DNA of 64,000 nt from Pseudomonadota bacterium (GCA_018241445.1 JAFEDT010000004.1:1-64000), one strand, 5' to 3'; numbered from the stretch's first letter, positions 33,325 through 41,656 are shown. Notes: a model not told the origin generated them from the letters alone. Made by a program: numbers and translations.

Positions 33325-33987
33325 ATGACGACCATGACCCTGTCCCGCCCGCTGCAGTCCCCACCCTCCGGATCCGCCGCATTCCACCCGGGCGCAGCCC
33401 TGGTCCTGGGCGCCTGGTTGGTACTGGTCGTCTCACTCGGGGCCGCCGGCGTGTTCGTCGGCCGTCCGGGCTTGCCGCCCGTAGCGCTCGGGATCGCGGT
33501 GCTTGCGCCGCTGCTGCTGTTTTTTGCCGGGGTGCGGCTCTCGGCTCCGTTTCGCGACTTCGTGCTCTCGCTCGATCCGCGCCTGCTCGTGGCCATCCAG
33601 GCCTGGCGCTGGGCAGGTCTGGGCTTCCTGACCCTGTACGCCTACCGGCTGCTTCCAGCGCTGTTCGCCCTGCCGGCGGGCCTGGGCGACATGGCCATCG
33701 GGTTCAGTGCTCCCTGGATCCTCCTCGCACTGGAACGCCGGCCCGACTTCGCCGCCGGCGCCGCGTTTGCACGCTGGAACGTCCTGGGCGTGATCGACCT
33801 GGTCGTGGCCCTCAGCCTGGGCACGGTCGGCGCCACGCTCGCCAGCGGCGCTCCGGGGGAGATCAGCACCGCGCCGATGGCGACGCTGCCACTGCTGGTG
33901 ATACCGGCGTTCCTGGTGCCGCTGTTCCTGATGCTGCACGCGACGCTGCTGATGCAGCGGCGTCAGCTGCGGCGCGACCGGGGCTGA
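33325..33987 (+). CDS. polytopic membrane protein, unknown function
   Basis: A 220-residue membrane protein with about six hydrophobic helices (for example AALVLGAWLVLVVSLGAAGVF and ATLPLLVIPAFLVPLFLML) and short loops. No catalytic or transport motif is recognised. Similar small membrane proteins are found beside HxlR or TetR regulators and are usually of unknown function. GGAGAG precedes the ATG. The twin palindromes directly upstream suggest that the divergent HxlR protein controls it. Confidence 0.75.
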   Translation: MTTMTLSRPLQSPPSGSAAFHPGAALVLGAWLVLVVSLGAAGVFVGRPGLPPVALGIAVLAPLLLFFAGVRLSAPFRDFVLSLDPRLLVAIQAWRWAGLGFLTLYAYRLLPALFALPAGLGDMAIGFSAPWILLALERRPDFAAGAAFARWNVLGVIDLVVALSLGTVGATLASGAPGEISTAPMATLPLLVIPAFLVPLFLMLHATLLMQRRQLRRDRG

Positions 33988-34174
33988 GGAGGGTCCAAGG
34001 CAAGATTGCGCGCTGTGCCGAGGATCGCCGCCATCTGCAGCGCGGTCGAGGAACCCACAGTGCTGGTCCAACAAGGCTCGGCCGGGTTCATTGGACGGGG
34101 GAAGTGTTGGTGTAAAGGGAGGAACACTTGTATCGTCACTGCCCCAAGCAGGCCATGGTGGCGTGCGGAACCCT

Positions 34175-35782
34175 GTGAAGGACAACAGCGCTTCGAGTCT
34201 GCCGGCGCGCTCCGCGCCCGGGCCCTTCCGCTACCGGGCCTTTACGGTCCTGTGGATCGCCACCGTGGTCTCGAACATCGGCGGCTGGATGTACAGCGCC
34301 GCTTCCGCCTGGCTCATGACGACCCTCAATCCCAGCCCGGTCGCCGTTTCGCTGGTGCAGGTGGCGACCAACCTGCCGACGTTCCTGTTCGCACTGCTCG
34401 CGGGCGCGCTTGCCGACATCGCCGACAAGCGCCGCCTGCTGATCGTTACCGAGGCCTTCATCACGCTGACCTCGACGGCATTTGCGGTGCTCGTCTGGCT
34501 CAAGTTGATTACGCCGGGATACCTGCTGCTGTTCACCTTTCTCATCGAGACCGGCGCTGCCCTGACCGCGCCCGCGTGGCAGTCCATCGTGCCCCTGCTG
34601 GTTCCCAGGCCTGCCCTGCCGCAGGCAATAGCCACCAACAGTGTGGGCGTCAACATCAGCCGCGCGATCGGCCCCGCCCTGGGCGGCATCATGTCTGCAT
34701 CGCTGGGGGTTGCCGCGCCCTTCTGGGCGAACGCCGGCAGCAACCTCGGCTCGATTGCAGGATTGATCTGGTGGCGTGCGCCGCCCTCACGTCCCAGCCA
34801 CCTGCCGGCCGAGCGCCTGTTGAGTGCCGTAAAGACCGGTCTGCGTTACGCGGGCAATAGTCGTCACCTGCGCGCGACATTGTTGCGGGCAACCGGGTTC
34901 TTTTTCTTTGCCAGTGCCTACTGGGCGCTGCTGCCACTGGTGGCGCGCGACCGGATCGGCGGCGGTCCCACGCTTTACGGCAGCCTGCTGGGCGTCATCG
35001 GAGCGGGCGCCATCGCCGGCGCTTTTGCACTGCCGCGACTGAAGCAAAAGCTGGGCGCAAACGGCCTGGTGGCGGCGGGTACCGTATGCACGGCCGTCGC
35101 CCTGATGCTGTTCGGTGTCGCGCGCACCACGGCTCCTGCGATTGTGGCCAGCGCCCTCGCCGGCGCCTCCTGGATCGCCGTGCTGTCGACCCTGAACGTA
35201 TCGGCGCAGTTTGCGCTGCCTGAGTGGGTGCGTGGCCGCGGGTTAGCGGTGTACATGACCGCGTTCTTTGGCGCAACGACGCTCGGCAGTGTCATCTGGG
35301 GGGAAATCGCCAACCTGGCCGGGCTGCCCGTGGCCCACTTTGCCGCCGCCGCCGGCGCGCTGGTCGCAATTCCGCTGACCTGGAGGTGGAGGGTACAGAC
35401 CGCCGCCGGAATTGATCTCACGCCATCGATGTCCTGGCCTGCACCGATCGTGACCGGGCAGGTGCAGGACGACCAGGGTCCGGTCATGGTAACGATCGAG
35501 TATCGCGTCAGGGGCGGGAATCGGGAAAAGTTCCTTGTCGCAATCGACAAGCTCAGCCATGAGCGGCGCAGGGATGGTGCCTACGCCTGGGGAATCTTCG
35601 AGGACACTGCCGAGCGCACCCGTTTCATCGAGACGTTCTTCGTCGATTCGTGGCTGGAGCACTTGCGTCAGCACCAACGGGTGACGAACGCGGACCGTGT
35701 GTTGCAAGACCACATCCATCGCCTGCTCGACGGCGAACCCAAGGTGACGCACGCGATTGCCGCCGAACGCTCGCCCGAATGA
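34175..35782 (+). CDS. MFS transporter with C-terminal ABM-like domain
   Basis: A protein of about 535 residues. The first 400 are an MFS permease of the EntS-like/MFS_3 group with WIATVVSNIGGWMYSAASAWLM, FALLAGALADIADKRRLLI (motif A) and VNISRAIGPALGGI. The last 110 residues are a soluble domain beginning VMVTIEYRVRGGNREKFL and continuing DGAYAWGIFEDTAERTRFIETFFVDSWLEHLRQH, which looks like an antibiotic-biosynthesis-monooxygenase (ABM) fold. The combination recurs in this transporter group. The start is uncertain: GTG 34175 is taken, with GTG 34163 possible. The substrate is unknown. Confidence 0.8.
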   Translation: MKDNSASSLPARSAPGPFRYRAFTVLWIATVVSNIGGWMYSAASAWLMTTLNPSPVAVSLVQVATNLPTFLFALLAGALADIADKRRLLIVTEAFITLTSTAFAVLVWLKLITPGYLLLFTFLIETGAALTAPAWQSIVPLLVPRPALPQAIATNSVGVNISRAIGPALGGIMSASLGVAAPFWANAGSNLGSIAGLIWWRAPPSRPSHLPAERLLSAVKTGLRYAGNSRHLRATLLRATGFFFFASAYWALLPLVARDRIGGGPTLYGSLLGVIGAGAIAGAFALPRLKQKLGANGLVAAGTVCTAVALMLFGVARTTAPAIVASALAGASWIAVLSTLNVSAQFALPEWVRGRGLAVYMTAFFGATTLGSVIWGEIANLAGLPVAHFAAAAGALVAIPLTWRWRVQTAAGIDLTPSMSWPAPIVTGQVQDDQGPVMVTIEYRVRGGNREKFLVAIDKLSHERRRDGAYAWGIFEDTAERTRFIETFFVDSWLEHLRQHQRVTNADRVLQDHIHRLLDGEPKVTHAIAAERSPE

Positions 35783-35817
35783 GCGGCGAGATAACTGCGG
35801 CACTGCGGATGCGCAAG

Positions 35818-35831
35818 AGACCAAAAGGTCT
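35818..35831. promoter_or_regulatory. short palindrome before iorA
   Basis: AGACC-AAAA-GGTCT, a 5-base inverted repeat, lies 73 bases upstream of the iorA start in the gap after the MFS gene. It may be an operator or part of a promoter region; no regulator gene is adjacent. Confidence 0.25.
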
Positions 35832-35903
35832 TAGGATGGACCTGCACTCCGACTGTGGCGGATTGCTATGCAGGATTGCAGGATGACTGGACAGGAGTTC
35901 TCC

Positions 35904-36371
35904 ATGCCCCAGAACCTCACACTCAACGTCAACGGCACAGGTCACGCCATCGCTGTCGAGCCCAACAGCATGTTGCTGTACGCGCTGCGCAACAATCTTG
36001 GGCTGCACGGCCCGAAGTTCGGCTGCGGGCTGGCCGAATGCGGCGCCTGCACCGTGTTGATGGACGGCAAGGCCATCCGCTCCTGCGTCATGCCGGTTTC
36101 CGCCGTGGGTCGCAGCGAAATCACCACGCTGGAGGGGCTGGGGACCCTCGACAAGCCGCATCCGCTGCAGAGGGCCTTCATCGAGGAGCAGGCGGCGCAG
36201 TGTGGCTACTGCATCAACGGCATGATCATGACGGCGAAGGCGCTGCTCGACCACACGCCTCATCCCAGCCGGGAAGAGATCAAGAGGACGCTGGAGGGCA
36301 ATCTCTGCCGCTGCGGCACCCACATGCGGATCGTGCGTGCGATTGAGCGCGCCGCAGAGCAAGGGGGGTGA
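35904..36371 (+). CDS. iorA: isoquinoline 1-oxidoreductase-type small subunit (2Fe-2S)
   Basis: A 155-residue electron-transfer subunit with two [2Fe-2S] clusters, as in the small subunit of molybdenum hydroxylases. The plant-ferredoxin cluster site is FGCGLAECGACTV with a further cysteine in IRSC. The second, all-helical cluster site has QCGYCINGMIM and NLCRCGTHMRI. The start at ATG 35904 follows AGGAG by six bases. It is followed by the molybdopterin subunit after 4 bases. Together they match the two-subunit IorAB type, which hydroxylates N-heterocycles or oxidises aldehydes. Confidence 0.9.
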   Translation: MPQNLTLNVNGTGHAIAVEPNSMLLYALRNNLGLHGPKFGCGLAECGACTVLMDGKAIRSCVMPVSAVGRSEITTLEGLGTLDKPHPLQRAFIEEQAAQCGYCINGMIMTAKALLDHTPHPSREEIKRTLEGNLCRCGTHMRIVRAIERAAEQGG

Positions 36372-36375
36372 CGCC

Positions 36376-38685
36376 ATGAGCAGGTACGAGACGTACACGG
36401 GCGCCGCGGGGTTGTTGAGCCGGCGCGAATTCCTGCAGGCCTCAGGCGGGCTGATCATCGCCTTCAGGCTGTTCGACCCGGCGAAGGGAGCGGCGGCCAC
36501 TGTCGCCGCCACGCAATCGGTGAGCCCACCCCCGGCGGGCCGGCTCTATGCCTGGCTCGCCGTGCATCCTGACAACACGGCGACGCTGTTCACAGGCAAG
36601 GTGGAAACCGGCACCGGCGTACTGACCGCCCTGGCGCAGATTGCCGCCGAGGAGCTGGACTTTCCGGTGGACCGGCTGGCAGTGGTGATGGGCACCACCT
36701 CGCAGACTGTGGACCAGGGTCCGAGCTATGGCAGCATGACGGTTCGCTACGCCGGCCCGCAGGTCCGCAACGCCGCAGCGGCGGGACGACAGGTGATGCT
36801 CGATCTCGGCGCCAGGCATTTCAAGTTGCCTGCCAGCGGGCTCGAGGCCAAAGACGGCACCATCGCGGTAACTGGCGCTCCCGGGCGCAACATCACCTAT
36901 GGCCAGCTGGTGGACGGCAAGCGCCTGGACTTCGAGATCGGCGCGAGCGGTGAACAGTTTGCGATGAAGGTGGCGCCGCAGGCACGCCCCAAGGACCCGT
37001 CCACCTACAAGGTGGTCGGCAAGTCAGTGCCGCGCAAGGATATCCCCGGAAAAGTAACCGGCCAGTTCACCTACGTCCAGGATGTCCGGGTGGATGGCAT
37101 GCTGCATGGGCGCGTGGTGCGCCCCTACGGCGTGGGCGCGAAGCTGCTCAGTGTCGATGAGACCGGCCTGAAGGATATTCCCGGCTTCGTGCAGATCGTG
37201 CGGCGCGCGAATTTCCTGGGCGTGGTCGCGCAGACTGAATGGGCCGCAATCCAGGCGGCCCAGAAGCTCGGCTCTACGCTCAGTTCCCCCGGCCCGGATG
37301 GCGGCCAGGCCAAGTGGTCACGCTGGGAAGGCCTGCCGCTCATGGATCAGATCTGGGACACGGTGCGCAGCAGCGCTGGGCGTGATACCCCGGTGGCCAG
37401 CCACGGATCTGTGGACACGGCGCTGAGATCTCTCGCCGGCGGCCGCACGCTGAAGGCCACCTACAAGACACCGTTCCAGATGCACGGCTCGATCGGGCCC
37501 TCCTGCGCCATTGCCGAGGTGAAGGGCGACCGCGCCACCTTCTGGTCTGGCACACAGATGCCGCATGAGACGCGGCGCGATATGGCGAAGATGCTGGGCA
37601 TTCCGCTTGCGAACATCGAGCTGCGCTGGATCGAGGCATCCGGCGGTTATGGCCGCAACGGCCTCGATCATGTCGTCGCCGATGCGGCGGTGATGTCGCA
37701 GGCGGTTGGCCGGCCGGTACGGGTGCAATGGATGCGCTGGGATGAGCATGGGTGGGAGCCGAAAGGGCCGCCCATCGTGCAGGACCTGACCGGCGCGCTG
37801 GACAAACATGGCCGGGTCGTCGCCTGGCGCCATCACATGTGGGTGCCGACCATCAGCGACACCCACCTGATTGCAGCGGCGTTGATCGGCAAGCCCGACA
37901 TCAGCGGAGAGACCGGCACGGGGGCGGACCCCGCGCTCACCTACGCCTACACGTTCGACAACGCGGACGTGGTGGTTCACGGCAAAGGGCGAGTGGCGCT
38001 GCTGACCGCGTGGCTGCGGTCCCCGGCGCAGTTCGAGACGACCTTCGCCATGGAGTCCTTCATCGACGAGCTGGCGGCAGCTGCCGGGCAGGATCCCCTG
38101 GCTTTCCGCCTCGCTTACCTGAAGGACCCGCGCGCCATTGCCGTGCTGAAGGCCGCCGCGCAGGAATACGGGTGGGTCAGCCGGCCGGCCCGCGGAAAGA
38201 AGCCCTCTCCCAACGGCAAACCCGTGCAGGGTCGCGGCATCGCCTGGGTAAACCGTGACGATTCGCGCGTAGCGACCATCGCCGATGTGACGGTCGATCC
38301 GGGCAGCGGACGCATCAAGGTGGGGCGCGTGGTCGTGGCGCATGATTGCGGACTGGTGGTGAACCCCGACGGGCTGCGCAATCAGGTCGAAGGCAACATC
38401 ATCCAGTCCCTCAGCCGCACGCTGCACGAGGAGGTGGCGTTCGACCGCTCCCAGGTCAGCAGCCGGGACTGGCAGGGCTACCCGATCCTGCGCTTCTCGG
38501 AAATTCCGGACCGGATCGACGTGGTGCTGGTAAACAACCGGCCGGAGTATCCGCCCAACGGTGCCGGCGAGCCCTCCACCAACCCGACCGCGGCGGTCAT
38601 CAGCAGCGCCGTGTTCGATGCGATCGGCGTGCGCCTGCGGCAGACACCGTTCCGCCCCGACCGGGTGAAGGCGGCGCTGGGCTGA
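36376..38685 (+). CDS. iorB: isoquinoline 1-oxidoreductase-type molybdopterin subunit
   Basis: A 769-residue molybdopterin-binding subunit of the xanthine dehydrogenase family, IorB type. A twin-arginine signal (LSRREFLQASGGLIIAF) predicts export of the folded holoenzyme with its partner subunit. Family features include MGTTSQTVDQGPSYGSMTVRYAGPQ, GGYGRNGLDHV, GRGIAWVNRDDS, VAHDCGLVVNPDG and the active-site region GAGEPSTNPTAAVISSAVF with its Glu. A strong G-rich ribosome binding site precedes the start. No MoCo maturation factor lies nearby. The true substrate may be an aldehyde or N-heterocycle and cannot be chosen from sequence. Confidence 0.9.
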   Translation: MSRYETYTGAAGLLSRREFLQASGGLIIAFRLFDPAKGAAATVAATQSVSPPPAGRLYAWLAVHPDNTATLFTGKVETGTGVLTALAQIAAEELDFPVDRLAVVMGTTSQTVDQGPSYGSMTVRYAGPQVRNAAAAGRQVMLDLGARHFKLPASGLEAKDGTIAVTGAPGRNITYGQLVDGKRLDFEIGASGEQFAMKVAPQARPKDPSTYKVVGKSVPRKDIPGKVTGQFTYVQDVRVDGMLHGRVVRPYGVGAKLLSVDETGLKDIPGFVQIVRRANFLGVVAQTEWAAIQAAQKLGSTLSSPGPDGGQAKWSRWEGLPLMDQIWDTVRSSAGRDTPVASHGSVDTALRSLAGGRTLKATYKTPFQMHGSIGPSCAIAEVKGDRATFWSGTQMPHETRRDMAKMLGIPLANIELRWIEASGGYGRNGLDHVVADAAVMSQAVGRPVRVQWMRWDEHGWEPKGPPIVQDLTGALDKHGRVVAWRHHMWVPTISDTHLIAAALIGKPDISGETGTGADPALTYAYTFDNADVVVHGKGRVALLTAWLRSPAQFETTFAMESFIDELAAAAGQDPLAFRLAYLKDPRAIAVLKAAAQEYGWVSRPARGKKPSPNGKPVQGRGIAWVNRDDSRVATIADVTVDPGSGRIKVGRVVVAHDCGLVVNPDGLRNQVEGNIIQSLSRTLHEEVAFDRSQVSSRDWQGYPILRFSEIPDRIDVVLVNNRPEYPPNGAGEPSTNPTAAVISSAVFDAIGVRLRQTPFRPDRVKAALG

Positions 38686-38778
38686 GGGCGCGGGCGCCAA
38701 GGACCGGAAGATCAGGCAACCCGCCGATACGGTGGGTTCGCTGGGCACCTGGCGGTTTGTGGATCGACTTGGATCGGC

Positions 38779-39615
38779 TCAACGTGAGAGTTCGGGCAGG
38801 TTCTCCCCGGTGCGCACGGTCAGGCTTTGGGCGGCCGTCCCGACTGGTCCACTGCTATCGCTCAGGACAGACAGCGTTTCACCGAGGCCCGTCGGACCGA
38901 AGCTGACGCGCGTATCGAAGCCGACCCAGCCCGGCCCGGGCTGGCGGATGAAATGCACGGTGAGGTCCACGTTGGCGTAAAACGCGCGGTCTGGTTGCTC
39001 ACGCACCGCCAACCCGTTGGCGGTATCGACCAGCTTCAGGAAGCCCGCAACCGGCGGATCGGCCTCGCCCGCCACCAGTGGGTAAGGCGTGCGAAGCCAA
39101 CTGCGTGCGTGGCCGGGCCGCGCGTCACTGTCACGGCGCGCCTCCAGCGAAGCGATGAATCCGCCCTGCCAGACTGACGACGGCGCGAACGGGCGCATGG
39201 CCTCCGGGGGCGGCAACCGCGACCACTCGATGCCCTGCACGCCGGTCGTGTCGGTGGCCGCAAGGCGCCAGACGCGGGCGCAGATACTCGTCCGGTCTCC
39301 ATGCTTCATGCTGGCCTCGATCAGCTCGATTGATCGCCCCGGGCGCACCATCCGCACGTCGATGGTGAACTCACCTGAGAGAATGAGGCCGAGGACGTCA
39401 AACGACGCGCGCGACACCAGCTTGCCACCCGGCAGGCGCCGTTCCACCTCTGCCAGCACCAGTCCGGAAGCGGGTGCCAGATGTTGTTCCCCGGCTCGCC
39501 AGGCGCCCTGGGAGTGCAGTGTGGAGATGAATCGATTCTCGCCGAGGCGCACGTAGAACGCGTCCGGGCAGCCCTCGCCCGTGTGGCCAAGATGGCGGTT
39601 CGCTACAGCAGGCAT
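38779..39615 (-). CDS. acyl-CoA thioesterase-like hotdog protein
   Basis: A 278-residue protein that looks like a double-hotdog thioesterase of the acyl-CoA thioesterase II-like/DUF4442 kind. Its N-terminal half has GAWRAGEQHLAPASGLVLAEVER and FTIDVRMVRPGRSIELIEASM, and its C-terminal half has ANVDLTVHFIRQPGPGWVGFDTRVSFG. The last segment is the usual second hotdog with DLTVHF. Expected activity is hydrolysis of an acyl-CoA, but the catalytic residues are not clear enough to be certain. The start at ATG 39615 is taken. It converges on iorB and its own upstream side is the disrupted region beginning at 39640. Confidence 0.75.
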   Translation of the reverse strand: MPAVANRHLGHTGEGCPDAFYVRLGENRFISTLHSQGAWRAGEQHLAPASGLVLAEVERRLPGGKLVSRASFDVLGLILSGEFTIDVRMVRPGRSIELIEASMKHGDRTSICARVWRLAATDTTGVQGIEWSRLPPPEAMRPFAPSSVWQGGFIASLEARRDSDARPGHARSWLRTPYPLVAGEADPPVAGFLKLVDTANGLAVREQPDRAFYANVDLTVHFIRQPGPGWVGFDTRVSFGPTGLGETLSVLSDSSGPVGTAAQSLTVRTGENLPELSR

Positions 39616-39727
39616 GCCGCGACTGTAATGCCGCACCGGCGCCGACTGTCAAGCCGAACGGCGAGCGCCACAACATCGGAACAGCGGTGTGCGAACGTCT
39701 CACCGACACCTCCTTCAATCTCGATTC

Positions 39728-39847
39728 AGAGTCGATCCGCGGATCTCGGGTCCCGGTATGCAGGCGCTCAGCTTCTTCTATCAGACCGACGAGTCGAAGG
39801 AGGGCGTGAAGGCGTTCCTCGAGAAGCGCCCGCCGAAATTTCGTTGA
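39728..39847 (+). pseudogene. enoyl-CoA hydratase 3' fragment
   Basis: Reading the plus strand in one frame gives about 40 residues ending MQALSFFYQTDESKEG, then AFLEKRPPKFR and a stop. This is the standard C-terminus of crotonase-family enoyl-CoA hydratases. Nothing upstream in any frame restores the rest of the enzyme, so only the tail of a destroyed gene remains. It lies just upstream of the first tRNA-end repeat and the transposase remnant, which marks the border of inserted DNA. Confidence 0.65.
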
Positions 39848-39884
39848 GCGGTGAGGCTGCGGCGCGAGCAAGCTTCGAAAGAAC

Positions 39885-39900
39885 TGGTGGAAAGGGAGGG
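39885..39900 (-). repeat. 16-bp tRNA 3'-end copy (left)
   Basis: TGGTGGAAAGGGAGGG is identical to 41524-41539 and reads on the minus strand as the CCA end, acceptor strand and first T-stem bases of a tRNA. It looks like the trace of an older integration at the same tRNA gene. The two copies bracket 1.6 kb with vapBC and the TonB-domain gene. Confidence 0.6.
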
Positions 39901-39924
39901 TATGTCAGGATCCGCAGTGGCAGT

Positions 39925-40010
39925 GGCATCGAATCGTTCAACGGCAAGCCGCGCGATGAGTGCCCAAACGCCAGCCAGTTCATGGCGATCGGACACGTAA
40001 AGGCACGAAT
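39925..40010 (+). pseudogene. IS3-family transposase (OrfB) remnant
   Basis: A short stretch reads GIESFNGKPRDECPNASQFM, which matches the conserved IESFNGKLRDECLN block of the IS3-family OrfB integrase core next to the catalytic Glu. The rest of the transposase and the terminal repeats are missing. It is a decayed insertion-sequence fragment lying between the tRNA-end repeat and vapBC. Confidence 0.65.
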
Positions 40011-40066
40011 TCCAGGGCCCCGATCCTTAATGCAATAGAAGCAGGGACCGGGTTCTTTGGAACTTA

Positions 40067-40094
40067 TTAAAAATCAATATGTTACGAATATAAT
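40067..40094 (+). promoter_or_regulatory. promoter upstream of vapBC
   Basis: TTAAAA at 40067-40072 and a perfect TATAAT at 40089-40094 are separated by 16 bases in an AT-rich patch. Transcription from here would give a leader of about 120 bases before vapB. Confidence 0.45.
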
Positions 40095-40178
40095 GCGGAA
40101 TCCCTGACTAGCGGGTGAACTCGCCGGTAGCGACGCACCACCGCGAAGGCGGATGTCTAAGCGACAAGCCAACCGAGA

Positions 40179-40187
40179 TGGTATACT
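40179..40187 (+). promoter_or_regulatory. extended -10 promoter of vapBC
   Basis: TGGTATACT is an extended -10 element, 36 bases before the vapB GTG start. The following ACTTATATATACGT at 40198-40211 is an imperfect palindrome that could be the VapBC autoregulatory operator. Confidence 0.5.
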
Positions 40188-40222
40188 CCTGTGTAGTAAC
40201 TTATATATACGTGGTGATAGCT

Positions 40223-40477
40223 GTGCCATTGAACATCCGGAGCGAGGAGACAGAGGATCTCGCCAACGCACTGGCCAAGTTGACCGGAGAGACCAAGACC
40301 GAAGCTGTCACGCAAGCACTTCGGGAACGGCTCCAGCGGGTCCGCCGCACTCGGGCAAAAAGGCAGCTCGCGGACGAGCTGGATGAAATTGCCCTGCACT
40401 GCTCCGCGCTGGCGGTACGCGATCCGCGCACCGCAGATGAGATCATGGGGTACGACAAGCACGGACTTCCGTGCTGA
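40223..40477 (+). CDS. vapB: VapB-type antitoxin (PSK/Rv0623-like)
   Basis: An 84-residue antitoxin of the VapB PSK_trans_fac type. The N-terminal DNA-binding part has PLNIRSEETEDLANALAKLTGETKTEAVTQALRERL, a family hallmark with its ribbon-helix-helix-like fold, and the C-terminal half is the toxin-binding tail. The start is taken at GTG 40223, preceded by GGTGAT, because the family N-terminus begins there. It overlaps the start of the toxin by one base (TGATG). The complex with VapC would bind the operator-promoter just upstream and repress the pair. Confidence 0.88.
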   Translation: MPLNIRSEETEDLANALAKLTGETKTEAVTQALRERLQRVRRTRAKRQLADELDEIALHCSALAVRDPRTADEIMGYDKHGLPC

Positions 40478-40887
40478 TGGTACTGGACACCTCGGCCATC
40501 CTGGCGATCCTGCAGGATGAGCCCGAACGGCGGAAATTCAACGAGGCCATCGAAGCGGCCGAGACGCGCTCGTTGTCCACAGCATCATTCATCGAATGTT
40601 CGATGATCCTCGAGTCCCGCTATGGCGCGGATGGCGTTCGAGACCTCGATCTTTTCATCGCCAAGGCACAAGTCTCCCTGGTAGCTGTGGATGAAGAACA
40701 GGCGAATCTCGCGCGGCGTGCCTTTCGCAAGTACGGCAAGGGCCGCCACCCGGCCGGTCTAAACTTCGGCGACTGCTTCTCGTACGCCCTGGCACAGGCG
40801 CTAAGCGAACCTCTCCTATTCAAAGGAAACGACTTTTCGCAGACAGATGTCGAACCTCATCCAGCCACCATAGGTGGCTATCCTTGA
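40477..40887 (+). CDS. vapC: VapC-type PIN-domain ribonuclease toxin
   Basis: A 136-residue PIN-domain toxin. All four acidic residues of the active site are visible: the Asp in VLDTSAILAIL, the Glu in SFIECSMILE, the Asp in GLNFGDCFSYALA and the Asp in LLFKGNDFSQTD. VapC proteins cleave tRNA or rRNA when freed from VapB. The ATG at 40477 overlaps the antitoxin stop, the usual toxin-antitoxin coupling. The intact site suggests a functional module. Confidence 0.92.
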   Translation: MVLDTSAILAILQDEPERRKFNEAIEAAETRSLSTASFIECSMILESRYGADGVRDLDLFIAKAQVSLVAVDEEQANLARRAFRKYGKGRHPAGLNFGDCFSYALAQALSEPLLFKGNDFSQTDVEPHPATIGGYP

Positions 40888-40954
40888 CGGGGAAGCCTAC
40901 GGCACGGCTTCGGCAGTCCAGCCAGCGGGAGTGCACGCCTGGCGTTACCGACTT

Positions 40955-41449
40955 CTACCGTGCTCGAGGACACGATCCGGACTGGTGTGTCTCGGGAATG
41001 TTACCGCCGGTCACGTAAATCGATTCGACAGGGATTGCAAACTCGTACGACGGCGCCTGGATATGCGCAGAAGGGGCCAGACGATACACGACGCCCGCTC
41101 GCCACCGGCGCCAAGCTCCGGTCGTCGCCCAATCGTCAGGCACTGCGAAACGCAGACTTGCAAATCCACGGATGGTCGATTCACTAAAAATCTCGTCTTC
41201 GGCCCAAATGATGGATGTCTTCTTGACTACACCGGCAGGTGTGACATCGAATCCAACTAAGACGCGGCCTTGAATGTTGCAACGCCTTGCCACCGGTGGG
41301 TACCAGTCGACCATTCCCGGGGGAAATATGACTGCCGGCATCTTGGGCTGCGCCCATGCGGGCTCAACTTCCTTCGCTTCGTCGGCCGACAGCGGGTTCG
41401 CCACGAACGCCGAGATCGAAAGTAATGCGATCACGAAACGGTAGCGCAT
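40955..41449 (-). CDS. exported TonB C-terminal-domain protein
   Basis: A 164-residue protein with a signal peptide (RYRFVIALLSISAFVANPLSA) and a TonB C-terminal-like domain: WYPPVARRCNIQGRVLVGFDVTPAGVVKK, then a diverged end. It lacks the N-terminal membrane anchor and proline-rich spacer of an energy-transducing TonB, so it is probably a periplasmic protein with only the TonB fold. The start at ATG 41449 gives the signal peptide. It sits between vapBC and the phage attachment site, inside the block bracketed by tRNA-end repeats, and may be cargo of that block. Confidence 0.75.
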   Translation of the reverse strand: MRYRFVIALLSISAFVANPLSADEAKEVEPAWAQPKMPAVIFPPGMVDWYPPVARRCNIQGRVLVGFDVTPAGVVKKTSIIWAEDEIFSESTIRGFASLRFAVPDDWATTGAWRRWRAGVVYRLAPSAHIQAPSYEFAIPVESIYVTGGNIPETHQSGSCPRAR

Positions 41450-41523
41450 TGGGTGGACCTCAAACGAGGCATCAGCAGCAGCTACTGCGATGCTACCTGG
41501 GCCGGCAGGCAAATAATTGAAAT

Positions 41524-41568
41524 TGGTGGAAAGGGAGGGACTCGAACCCTCGACCCCGGCATTATGAG
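41524..41568 (-). other. prophage attachment site: 3' part of a CAU-anticodon tRNA
   Basis: The minus strand reads the anticodon loop CTCATAA, the anticodon-stem 3' strand, variable loop, a complete T-arm (GAGGG-TTCGAGT-CCCTC), acceptor strand CCTTTCC and ACCA: 45 bases of a tRNA with anticodon CAU (tRNA-Met, or a lysidine-type tRNA-Ile). No D-arm or 5' acceptor strand precedes it; the sequence to the right is unrelated. This is the displaced 3' fragment left when the phage integrated in the anticodon loop. The restored full tRNA should be at the other prophage end, beyond 64 kb. Confidence 0.85.
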
Positions 41569-41656
41569 GGCCATTTTGCCGGCACTACCCGTCAGTCACC
41601 CCGGTTTTCGTGGGTCCAAGTGGGTCGCGGTGGGCAGGCGGCGACGTCGGCGGGAC

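Noticed and set aside
41520..41600. Complete tRNA gene at the left phage border
   Set aside because: Only the 3' 45 bases fold as a tRNA; no D-arm or 5' acceptor strand is present to the right.
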